Assembly (NCBI GenBank): GCA_045605365.1
Contig: JAZUPV010000026.1
Coordinates: forward strand, 1 to 5,158
Direction of reading: 5' to 3'
Length of the DNA: 5,158 bases
DNA from: CAKVLS01 sp045605365
GTDB taxonomy: Bacteria; Bacillota; Clostridia; Christensenellales; UBA1242
The first letter of the stretch is position 1; the number at the start of each line of letters is the position of its first letter. The translations under genes and the position numbers were made by a program. Under the pieces are notes generated by a model. That model had not been told where the DNA came from, did not search any database, and saw nothing but the letters and a program-made list of their open reading frames with translations. This document shows positions 1 to 4,888 of this stretch, in pieces.

Positions 1-209
1 GCCTTTTCTTCTTGAGTTAAAAAGCCATATAGACCGATACCGTTTTCGCTAACTTGAAAGTAAGTGTATATTTTTACTTCTTCGTTGATAGCTGGTAGGT
101 TGTTAAGTGTATAGTTAGATACATTTATTTCGTAACCGATACCGTTATTTTCTAAAACAAGTAGGTTGTCTTGTTTGTATCTAATTGCTCCTATAATAAA
201 AGAATACAT
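1..209 (-). CDS. ruvA: Holliday junction branch migration subunit RuvA, N-terminal part (runs off window)
   Basis: RuvA binds the four-way Holliday junction as a tetramer and loads the RuvB helicase for branch migration during recombinational repair. Only the first 69 codons lie here; the full protein is usually about 200 residues. The visible part is the N-terminal OB-fold. It begins MYSFIIGAIRYKQDNLLVLE, continues with NNGIGYEINV (the conserved GVGYE-type segment), then a KIYTYFQVSENGIGLYGFLT stretch matching the family's Y-T-H-...-LYGF pattern. The ATG at 209 is preceded by AAGGAG, which overlaps the ruvC stop codon. The stop and start are 9 nt apart, so ruvC and ruvA are co-transcribed and probably translationally coupled. 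Identity is confident from motif and neighbour together; the junction-contact and RuvB-binding domains are outside the window. Confidence 0.93.
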   Translation of the reverse strand, partial: MYSFIIGAIRYKQDNLLVLENNGIGYEINVSNYTLNNLPAINEEVKIYTYFQVSENGIGLYGFLTQEEK

Positions 210-218
210 TGTTGCTCC

Positions 219-710
219 TTATATTTGGTTATTGCTGATGTGATTGTTTGTTTGAGAATGTGTGATGGCGGCGGCTAAAGCGTCAGCTGCGTCATCTGGA
301 CGTGGTATTTTGTCCAACCCTAAGATGGTCTTAACCATAAACTGTATTTGCTTTTTTTCTGCTCTGCCGTGACCGGTAAGGGCTTGTTTGATTTGCATAG
401 GAGTATATTCAAACAACCTACCCATCTTTTGTATACAAGCAAGTACAATAACGCCCCTTGCTTGAGCTACTGGGATAATTGTCTTTTGGTTTTTGAAATA
501 AAACAACTCTTCTAGCGCTACTTCGTCAGGGTGATATTTGTCAATAAGTGCTGTTATACCTTCGTATACCATAGCAAGACGCACAGCGATACTTTCTGTT
601 TTTGGTGTTTCTATAACACCGTAATCGATAACGTTCATACCTGAATTGTTTTTTTCTATAAGACCGTATCCTACAATACCGATACCTGGGTCAATTCCTA
701 AAATAACCAT
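219..710 (-). CDS. ruvC: Crossover junction endodeoxyribonuclease RuvC
   Basis: RuvC is the dimeric, metal-dependent resolvase that nicks Holliday junctions symmetrically, acting with RuvAB. From the ATG at 710 the protein has 163 residues, near the family norm. The RNase H-like catalytic set is present: Asp7 in MVILGIDPGIG, Glu67 in VALEELF, and Asp140/Asp143 in RPDDAADALA, followed by AITH. The basic AEKKQ segment (117-121) corresponds to the conserved lysine region. A TTG at 728 would add six residues (MYKRES), but I chose the ATG because AAAGGGAAAG lies just upstream of it and because family proteins begin right before the GIDPG strand. The gene is followed closely by ruvA. yebC, a common upstream neighbour, is here separated from it by a divergent two-gene unit. 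Confidence 0.96.
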   Translation of the reverse strand: MVILGIDPGIGIVGYGLIEKNNSGMNVIDYGVIETPKTESIAVRLAMVYEGITALIDKYHPDEVALEELFYFKNQKTIIPVAQARGVIVLACIQKMGRLFEYTPMQIKQALTGHGRAEKKQIQFMVKTILGLDKIPRPDDAADALAAAITHSQTNNHISNNQI

Positions 711-727
711 ACTTTCCCTTTTATACA

Positions 728-762
728 AGTATATACTACCCCAAAACCCAAAATAAAGTCAA
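728..762 (-). promoter_or_regulatory. Probable sigma-A promoter of ruvC-ruvA
   Basis: On the minus strand, TTGACT (762-757) is followed after 18 bp by TAGTAT (738-733). Transcription would then start near 726 and leave a short leader of about 16 nt before the ATG at 710, just enough to hold the ribosome binding site. An overlapping TATACT (733-728) is a better hexamer but sits 23 bp from the -35. The call is inferred from consensus match and position only. Confidence 0.5.
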
Positions 763-784
763 ACAAAAACCCGCTTAGTATTAA

Positions 785-806
785 AATATATATAATTATA
801 TATATT
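785..806. repeat. Perfect 22-bp A+T-only palindrome
   Basis: The segment equals its own reverse complement over 22 bp, centred between 795 and 796 (core TAATTA), and contains only A and T. It lies upstream of both divergent promoters, 23 bp beyond the ruvC -35 and about 100 bp before the -35 of the plus-strand unit. It could be a protein-binding site or simply a low-complexity AT run. Confidence 0.6.
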
Positions 807-864
807 AGAGCAAGATATGATTTTTAGAAAAATGATACAAAAAGCTAAGATTAATCAGGTAGAC

Positions 865-886
865 TTTTAGTGTTAAAAAGCAAATT
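865..886 (+). repeat. Imperfect direct repeat, left copy flanking the two-gene unit
   Basis: This segment reads TTTTAGT, then GTT, then AAAAAGCAAATT. The right copy at 2037-2055 is the same without the GTT, so 19 positions match with one 3-nt gap. The left copy lies just upstream of the unit's promoter and the right copy just beyond its terminator. The match is direct observation; a role in integration is inference. Confidence 0.45.
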
Positions 887-909
887 GATGAGCAAAAATT
901 AATTAAGTA

Positions 910-938
910 TTGCAAAAATAGACAATATGTGATAAAAT
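910..938 (+). promoter_or_regulatory. Sigma-A promoter of the unknown two-gene unit
   Basis: TTGCAA (910-915) is followed after exactly 17 bp by TAAAAT (933-938). A TG one base before the -10 (TGATAAAAT) makes it an extended -10 element. The start site would be near 945, giving a leader of about 26 nt that contains AAAGGAGGG (955-963) before the GTG at 971. This good housekeeping-type promoter supports real, independent expression of the two genes. Confidence 0.7.
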
Positions 939-970
939 AGTCTCAACAAACAATAAAGGAGGGATTTATT

Positions 971-1456
971 GTGAGTTGGAATTATACTGATTGGGAGGAC
1001 GACAACCAAGATCGTGCCCACTCAAACTATGTGTATACACAATGGCAAGAATTTTTGTCAACACTAGACAAGTTTGAATTAACTTGTAGTGATACACAAA
1101 GACTACTTGCAAAGCTTGGTTTGGACAGAACTGACCCACTACTAGCAAAATATCTAGTAGACGAAAGAGCTGCTCGTGACAAACATCACAAAGCAAGTCA
1201 ACAACTTTTGTCTCAAATAGACTATGAAGATGTGTTGACAAGTGATTATTACATAACAAAAGAAGAAATACATCATCAAATAGCTAGAAGTAAAGCAGCC
1301 GAAACTGCACATAGCCAAAACGAATTTAAAGTTGCAAGTCCACAAGAAGCCGAAGCAAAGCCTAGTCAATTATCTTTCTTTGAGATTGGTTTGTTAGAAG
1401 ACCCAGTAAAACCTTCTACCCAAACAACAGAGAAAAAAGACCCTACTCAAGTTTAA
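971..1456 (+). CDS. Uncharacterised acidic protein with QLSFF tail motif (first gene of plus-strand unit)
   Basis: I do not recognise this protein. It has 161 residues, starts with GTG 7 nt after a near-perfect AAAGGAGGG, and is preceded by a good promoter, so it is very likely expressed. There is no signal peptide or membrane segment. Residues 1-30 are rich in Trp and Tyr (MSWNYTDWEDD, VYTQWQEFL). Residues 30-108 look mostly helical and charged (QRLLAKLG, PLLAKYLVDERAARDKHHKASQQLL). About 110-161 is a low-complexity, probably disordered tail rich in Ala, Gln, Lys, Pro and Thr. Inside that tail, residues 133-137 read QLSFF, close to the QL(S/D)LF pentapeptide by which DNA-replication and repair proteins bind the beta sliding clamp. 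By eye there are about 29 acidic and 18 basic residues. The second gene follows after 35 bp. A clamp-associated or DNA-related role is a guess from the motif and from the neighbouring ruvC. Confidence 0.85.
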   Translation: MSWNYTDWEDDNQDRAHSNYVYTQWQEFLSTLDKFELTCSDTQRLLAKLGLDRTDPLLAKYLVDERAARDKHHKASQQLLSQIDYEDVLTSDYYITKEEIHHQIARSKAAETAHSQNEFKVASPQEAEAKPSQLSFFEIGLLEDPVKPSTQTTEKKDPTQV

Positions 1457-1491
1457 TTAAAATTTAACCACGATAAAAGGATTTAGATATT

Positions 1492-1965
1492 ATGGCAAGA
1501 ATGCAAACCTATGATGAACCAACACATAACTGGGCAGCAAAACAAGACTATCAAGAAGACTACCGTGACGGAGAAAGAATCTGCCACAGATACGAAAGTT
1601 CACTAACAGATTTAGAAAAACAAGCACTTGAAATATATAAAAAGACCACTGGTCAAGAGACTATAACTCAAGCACAACTTACTGCTATATGTCAAAGTTG
1701 CAATAGAATTGTAGCGTCATATCAAGAAGAAGAAGAACGTTTTAAACAAAATGCAGAATGGAATGGTTATGTAGAAGCTGTAAAAGTTGACCCAAATAAC
1801 CAATATCTAGAAGCAAGCGACGTAAAACGTAGAGACGCAGCCTATACACAAATGAGAGAAGCTGTATATGGCGTAACAGAAGTTCAAAATGAAGATGGTT
1901 CAATGAGTTTTCCTATGGTAGACGTAAACATACCAGCCCCAGCTCAAAAGCCAAGTGAACAATAA
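1492..1965 (+). CDS. Uncharacterised acidic protein (second gene of plus-strand unit)
   Basis: I do not recognise this protein. It has 157 residues, and an ATG follows AAAAGGA (1475-1481) with a slightly long 10-nt spacing; the next in-frame Met (residue 4) would be farther still. It is cytosolic by appearance, with no signal peptide or membrane segment. A hydrophilic, aromatic N-terminus (MARMQTYDEPTHNW) leads into charged, probably helical segments (LTDLEKQALEIYKKTTG, then SYQEEEERFKQNAEW at 76-90). The last 25 or so residues look disordered and end in a Pro-rich tail (NIPAPAQKPSEQ). Cysteines occur at 31 (followed by His32) and as a CQSC pair at 67-70, a possible but weak metal-binding arrangement. 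It resembles its upstream partner in length and in net acidity (about 28 acidic, 17 basic). It shares that gene's promoter and ends at the terminator that begins 12 nt after its stop codon. Confidence 0.85.
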   Translation: MARMQTYDEPTHNWAAKQDYQEDYRDGERICHRYESSLTDLEKQALEIYKKTTGQETITQAQLTAICQSCNRIVASYQEEEERFKQNAEWNGYVEAVKVDPNNQYLEASDVKRRDAAYTQMREAVYGVTEVQNEDGSMSFPMVDVNIPAPAQKPSEQ

Positions 1966-1977
1966 AATGATAAACAA

Positions 1978-2012
1978 AAAACCTACTCTTATTTAGTAGG
2001 TTTTATTTTTTT
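1978..2012 (+). terminator. Intrinsic terminator of the unknown two-gene unit
   Basis: A 10-bp stem without mismatches (1978-1987 with 1995-2004, AAAACCTACT against AGTAGGTTTT) closes a 7-nt loop and is followed by a T run at 2006-2012. It begins 12 nt after the stop of the second gene. The flanking A run makes it usable in the minus direction too, so it may also block transcription arriving from yebC. Confidence 0.88.
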
Positions 2013-2036
2013 GTTTTATTATGACAACAAAAAACA

Positions 2037-2055
2037 TTTTAGTAAAAAGCAAATT
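2037..2055 (+). repeat. Imperfect direct repeat, right copy flanking the two-gene unit
   Basis: This segment reads TTTTAGT directly followed by AAAAAGCAAATT and matches the copy at 865-886 except for a 3-nt gap. It lies 25 bp beyond the end of the plus-strand terminator, so the two copies neatly bracket promoter, both genes and terminator. Confidence 0.45.
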
Positions 2056-2114
2056 AACCTATATTTTTGGCAATTTTTGTGCCGCTATGATTATTATATA
2101 AACACTAAAGAAAA

Positions 2115-2150
2115 CAAAAAGACAACTCTAGTTTATTAGGGTTGTTTTTT
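2115..2150. terminator. Probable bidirectional terminator at the 3' end of yebC
   Basis: An 8-bp hairpin (2122-2129 with 2138-2145, ACAACTCT against AGGGTTGT) has a T run on each strand: 2145-2150 on plus, and TTTTT then TTTT on minus (2120-2111). It begins only 10 nt beyond the yebC stop codon, so it most likely ends the minus-strand operon. The sixth pair is a G-U wobble on the plus strand but a C-A mismatch on the minus strand. Folding is therefore better in the plus direction, where it could back up the terminator at 1978-2012. Confidence 0.6.
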
Positions 2151-2155
2151 AGGTA

Positions 2156-2899
2156 TTATTCTTCGTCGTCTGTTTCTGGTAAGTTTACATTGTGATAAAC
2201 TTCTTGAACGTCGTCTAGTTCTTCTAACATATCTACCATTTTGATAAAGGTGTTAAGTTGTTCTGGCTTTAGGTCGATAAGTGTTTGTGGTACTAGTGTT
2301 ACTTCTGCATTTTCAAAAGTAAGACCTTGGTTTTGAAGGTTGTCTCTAACTTCGTTAAAGTTGGCTGGGCTTGTGATGATTTCGTAAGAGTCTTCTTCGT
2401 CTACAACGTCATCAGCGTTAGCTTCTAGACACATCATAATGATGTCATCTTCTACCATATCAGCGGTTTTTGTTAGTTCTAAGATGCCTTTTTTGTCAAA
2501 TAGATATGACACGCAACCAGTAGAACCCATACTACCACCCATCTTATCAAAAGCGTGACGAACGTCACCAGCAGAACGGTTTTTGTTATCAGTAAGACAT
2601 TTTACTATAACAGCACTACCGCCTACGCCATAACCTTCGTAAGTGATTTCTTCGTAGTTGATTGAGTTAAGTTCTCCACTAGCCTTTTTGATACTTCTTT
2701 GGATGTTATCGTTAGGCATATTGTTTGATTTTGCTTTTGCAACAGCATCACGTAGTCTTGAGTTGCTATTTACGTCTGGTCCGCCCATTTTTACTGCAAC
2801 GGCGATTTCTCTACCGATTTTTGTAAAAAGTCTACCACGAGCGGCGTCAGTTTTGCCTTTTGCTCTACGGATTGTTGCCCACTTGCTATGTCCTGACAT
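2156..2899 (-). CDS. yebC: YebC/PmpR (TACO1) family protein
   Basis: This is a full-length YebC-family protein of 247 residues, the usual size. The N-terminus has the family hallmark GHSKWATI (3-10), then KGKTDAARGRLFTKIGREI, RLRDAVAKAKSNNMPNDNIQRSIKKA, and YEGYGVGGSAVIVKCLTDNKNRSAGDVRHAFDKMGGSMG. Family members were long annotated as transcriptional regulators. Work on TACO1 and bacterial homologues instead points to a ribosome-associated role helping translation of difficult stretches such as consecutive prolines. Here the neighbours are translation genes, which fits that view. The ATG at 2899 is preceded by AGGGAG, which lies inside the last codons of the upstream methyltransferase gene. 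The two genes are only 2 nt apart, implying translational coupling. Unlike in many relatives, ruvC does not follow directly. Confidence 0.95.
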   Translation of the reverse strand: MSGHSKWATIRRAKGKTDAARGRLFTKIGREIAVAVKMGGPDVNSNSRLRDAVAKAKSNNMPNDNIQRSIKKASGELNSINYEEITYEGYGVGGSAVIVKCLTDNKNRSAGDVRHAFDKMGGSMGSTGCVSYLFDKKGILELTKTADMVEDDIIMMCLEANADDVVDEEDSYEIITSPANFNEVRDNLQNQGLTFENAEVTLVPQTLIDLKPEQLNTFIKMVDMLEELDDVQEVYHNVNLPETDDEE

Positions 2900-2901
2900 A
2901 A

Positions 2902-3657
2902 TTATTCTCCCTTTTTATAATTTAACATATACATTGCTATACCTGCACTAACACCAGCATTTAGAGATTCTAGTTTAGGGTTCATAGGGATAGTTATTTT
3001 GTGCTCGGCAAAGTCAATCAAATCTTGACTAAGACCATTACCTTCGTTGCCTATCGCCAGACCATAAAGCCCCTTTGGTGGTGTAAAATCATAAATATTT
3101 GTGCCATTTAGGTTGGTACAGATAAGTGGCAAGTTGTTTTGTTTTAGCATTGTTTTTAACTGTTCGTTGGTGGTCTTGTAGATATTTAGACCAAATATAG
3201 CCCCCATTGTGCTACGTAGTACTTTAGGGGTTTTGTACCCTACACAGTCAATAAGGTACAAATCAAGATAGTTGGCACCTAGTGCTGTACGGATAATTGT
3301 ACCTAGGTTGCCCGGGTCTTGTAAATTGTCTAAAACTAAAAAATTGTGAGTAGGTGCAGCTAAAGGTTTATCTTTAAAAACTACACTTGCAACTATACCC
3401 TGCGGAGTACGAGTATCGCAGAGACTTTTGATAATATGGTCGCTGACGATATAGCTATCGTACTTATCAAAGTCAAAGGTATCTTTGTACTGAGTATACT
3501 TTTGCTCAGTGACAAGAACTTTTTCTATTGGCAAATTGTTGTTGATGACTTCTTTGATAATCTTTATACCTTCTACCAAGATAGTATCTGAGTGATTGTC
3601 TTTGATAGAGTTTAGGTTTTTTATCAAAGGATTGCTTGTGCTGGTTATTGTTTGCAT
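2902..3657 (-). CDS. TrmH/SpoU-family RNA 2'-O-methyltransferase (RlmB/RlmP-like)
   Basis: The enzyme would transfer a methyl group from S-adenosylmethionine to a ribose 2'-OH in rRNA or tRNA. At 251 residues it has the two-part layout of the family. Residues 1 to about 95 form an L30e-like substrate-binding domain (NPLIK at 9-13, ILVEG at 26-30). The rest is a SPOUT trefoil-knot domain with all three motifs: LDNLQDPGNLGTIIRTA (109-125, catalytic Arg123), AIGNEGNGLS (201-210) and IPMNPKLESLNAGVSAGIAMY (223-243). The substrate cannot be read from sequence. Position near infC-rpmI-rplT recalls Bacillus subtilis ysgA, reported to encode the 23S rRNA methyltransferase RlmP, so that is my best guess. 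AGGTGA, well placed for the ATG at 3657, is the ribosome binding site. The only upstream promoter in sight is that of infC, beyond a terminator. Confidence 0.9.
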   Translation of the reverse strand: MQTITSTSNPLIKNLNSIKDNHSDTILVEGIKIIKEVINNNLPIEKVLVTEQKYTQYKDTFDFDKYDSYIVSDHIIKSLCDTRTPQGIVASVVFKDKPLAAPTHNFLVLDNLQDPGNLGTIIRTALGANYLDLYLIDCVGYKTPKVLRSTMGAIFGLNIYKTTNEQLKTMLKQNNLPLICTNLNGTNIYDFTPPKGLYGLAIGNEGNGLSQDLIDFAEHKITIPMNPKLESLNAGVSAGIAMYMLNYKKGE

Positions 3658-3684
3658 ATCTCACCTGTTTTTTGGTTTTAATCT

Positions 3685-3715
3685 AAAAAAAGCCCACAAA
3701 GGTCTTTTGTGAGCT
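3685..3715 (-). terminator. Intrinsic terminator after rplT
   Basis: On the minus strand a 10-bp stem (3715-3706 with 3700-3691) closes a 5-nt loop and runs into a T tract (3690-3685). The fourth pair is a G-U wobble on the minus strand but would be a C-A mismatch on plus, which supports use in the direction of rplT. Only 27 bp separate its end from the methyltransferase ATG. Confidence 0.88.
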
Positions 3716-3722
3716 ATTTTTG

Positions 3723-4082
3723 TTAAGCATTAGCAAGTTGTTTTTTTGCTGTTTCTGCAAGAGCTGCGAAAGCACTCTTATCATTAACTGCCATTTCTGC
3801 AAGAACCTTTCTGTTAAGGTTGATGTTTGCTAATTTTAGACCATGCATAAATTGGCTATATGATACGTTGTTTAGACGGCATGCAGCGTTGATACGTGCA
3901 ATCCATAGAGAACGCATATCTCTTTTTCTTTGTTTACGGCCGATATAAGCATATTGACCACTTTTCATAACGGCTTGGTTAGCAACTCTAAATAAAGTTG
4001 ACTTAGCGCCTCTATAACCTTTGGCAGCTTTTAAAACTGCTTTTTTATGTTTTGCTTTGTTTACACTTCTTTTAATTCTCAT
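3723..4082 (-). CDS. rplT: 50S ribosomal protein L20
   Basis: L20 is an early-assembly protein of the large ribosomal subunit and, in Firmicutes, the autogenous repressor of its own operon. The protein has 119 residues, the normal length. It shows the basic N-terminal extension (MRIKRSVNKAKHKKAVLKAAKGYRG) and the signature LFRVANQAVMKSGQYAYIGR, KRDMRSLWIARINAACR and LNRKVLAEMAVNDKSAFAAL. AGAAGGAG precedes the ATG at 4082. It is last in the infC-rpmI-rplT operon, 18 nt after rpmI, and is followed by a strong terminator. Its product is the expected ligand of the leader RNA upstream of infC. Confidence 0.98.
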   Translation of the reverse strand: MRIKRSVNKAKHKKAVLKAAKGYRGAKSTLFRVANQAVMKSGQYAYIGRKQRKRDMRSLWIARINAACRLNNVSYSQFMHGLKLANINLNRKVLAEMAVNDKSAFAALAETAKKQLANA

Positions 4083-4100
4083 AACTGTACTCTCCTTCTA

Positions 4101-4295
4101 TTAGCCTTGAACCAATGTCTTGATGGTCTTTTCTTGTGTTGTACTTACATAAGCACCTTGACGTAGGTTACGTTTACGTTTAGTTGTCTTTTTGTTTAGA
4201 ATGTGTCTTTTACCTTGTTGGCTACGTTTGATAACGCCAGATGGTTTTACGGTAAAACGTTTTTTTGCTGAACTGTTTGATTTTTGTTTTGGCAT
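4101..4295 (-). CDS. rpmI: 50S ribosomal protein L35
   Basis: L35 is a small, very basic protein of the large ribosomal subunit. The 64 residues match the family in length and in motifs: MPKQKSNSSAKKRF at the start, SGVIKRSQQGKRHILNKKTTKRKRNLRQ in the centre, then a short IKTLVQG end. AGGAGA lies 7 nt before the ATG at 4295. It sits between infC (17 nt upstream) and rplT (18 nt downstream), the conserved order, so all three share one transcript. Confidence 0.98.
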   Translation of the reverse strand: MPKQKSNSSAKKRFTVKPSGVIKRSQQGKRHILNKKTTKRKRNLRQGAYVSTTQEKTIKTLVQG

Positions 4296-4312
4296 AATAA
4301 TTTCTCCTATAT

Positions 4313-4825
4313 CTATTTATTTTTAATTGGGGCTATAACCATATTGATGTTTCTGCCTAAGATTTCGGCAGGTTTTTCTACAGAACCAAGATCTTGCAAG
4401 CCTTCTGCAAATTGATTCATAACTTGAATACCAGCTTCTGGACGAGCTTGTTGTCTACCACGCATACGGATAGTAACTTTAACCTTGTCGCCGTTTTCTA
4501 AAAATCTACGAGCATGTTTTGCTTTAACTTCTAGGTCGTGGCGCTCAATTGTCATAGAAAGTTGAATTTCTTTAAGTTCTACTATCTTTTGTGCTTTGCG
4601 TTGTTCTTTAAGTTTTTTTGTTTGCTCAAATTTGAACTTACCATAATTCATAAGTCTGCAAACTGGTGGTTCTGCATTAGGTGACATTAGTACTAAGTCA
4701 AGGTTGTGATCGTCAGCAATGCGATTAGCTTCTTGGCTAGACATAATACCTAGTTGCTCACCTGTTTCGCCTACTAAGCGAACTTTTGGCAAATTGATTT
4801 GGTCATTGATAAGTTGATCTTTAAT
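4313..4825 (-). CDS. infC: Translation initiation factor IF-3, starting at an AUU codon
   Basis: IF3 binds the 30S subunit, keeps 50S off and checks start-codon/initiator-tRNA pairing. I place the start at ATT (4825-4823), 7 nt after a perfect AAGGAGGG. The resulting 170 residues match the family's size, and the next residues (KDQLINDQINLPKVRLVGETG) align with where IF3 proteins begin. Both domains are present: SPNAEPPVCRLMNYGKFKFEQ (about 48-68) ends the N-domain, then come the Lys/Glu-rich linker and the C-domain with VKVTIRMRGRQQ (115-126). The in-frame ATG at 4903 would add 26 residues, but it has no ribosome binding site and would translate the leader terminator hairpin. An AUU start for infC is known in E. 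coli, where it allows IF3 to repress its own translation. The stop codon is TAG; rpmI follows 17 nt later. Confidence 0.95.
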   Translation of the reverse strand: MKDQLINDQINLPKVRLVGETGEQLGIMSSQEANRIADDHNLDLVLMSPNAEPPVCRLMNYGKFKFEQTKKLKEQRKAQKIVELKEIQLSMTIERHDLEVKAKHARRFLENGDKVKVTIRMRGRQQARPEAGIQVMNQFAEGLQDLGSVEKPAEILGRNINMVIAPIKNK

Positions 4826-4832
4826 GGGTTTA

Positions 4833-4840
4833 CCCTCCTT
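4833..4840 (-). promoter_or_regulatory. Ribosome binding site that sets the infC AUU start
   Basis: AAGGAGGG at 4840-4833 is the strongest Shine-Dalgarno sequence near infC and sits 7 nt before ATT. No ATG, GTG or TTG lies at a suitable distance, so this site decides the non-AUG start. It lies 17 nt past the terminator's T run and so is transcribed only on read-through. Confidence 0.88.
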
Positions 4841-4857
4841 AAAATTTTTGTATCCAT

Positions 4858-4888
4858 AAAAAAAGGTGAATGCACGCAGCATCCACCT
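4858..4888 (-). terminator. Leader attenuator terminator upstream of infC
   Basis: On the minus strand AGGTGGATGC and GCATTCACCT form an uninterrupted 10-bp stem with one G-U pair and a 5-nt loop TGCGT (4888-4879, loop 4878-4874, 4873-4864), followed by six T (4863-4858). Its place between the promoter and infC makes it a conditional terminator rather than the end of an upstream operon. Confidence 0.92.

Larger units (their letters stand above)
729..909. other. Divergent intergenic region between ruvC and the unknown two-gene unit
   Basis: No coding region is supported here. It holds the probable ruvC promoter at its left edge, a perfect 22-bp A+T palindrome (785-806) and one copy of an imperfect direct repeat (865-886). 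The promoter of the plus-strand unit follows immediately at 910. I see no tRNA and no G+C-rich structured RNA. Confidence 0.6.

Noticed and set aside
711..728. TTG start at 728 for ruvC.
   Set aside because: The ATG at 710 has AAAGGGAAAG before it and fits the family's N-terminus; the TTG would fall almost at the predicted transcription start.
819..832. ATTTTT-AG-AAAAAT inverted repeat as a terminator or operator.
   Set aside because: It is a short, all-A/T stem with a 2-nt loop and no following T tract; expected by chance in this A+T-rich gap.
966..1369. Open frames on the minus strand opposite the first unknown gene (97 and 71 codons).
   Set aside because: They overlap a gene with promoter, ribosome binding site and terminator, lack their own ribosome binding sites, and their products look like random Cys/Leu/Phe-rich translations.
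2068..2084. Plus-strand reading of the same GG-N10-GC element as a sigma-54 promoter.
   Set aside because: The plus-strand match is weaker (TTGGCA then GTGC) and it would only read into the terminator and the antisense of yebC.
2658..2951. 97-codon plus-strand frame over the start of yebC with hydrophobic stretches resembling a membrane protein.
   Set aside because: It lies antisense to the conserved YebC N-terminus and the methyltransferase end; the hydrophobicity comes from reading the reverse strand of charged helices. No ribosome binding site was seen.
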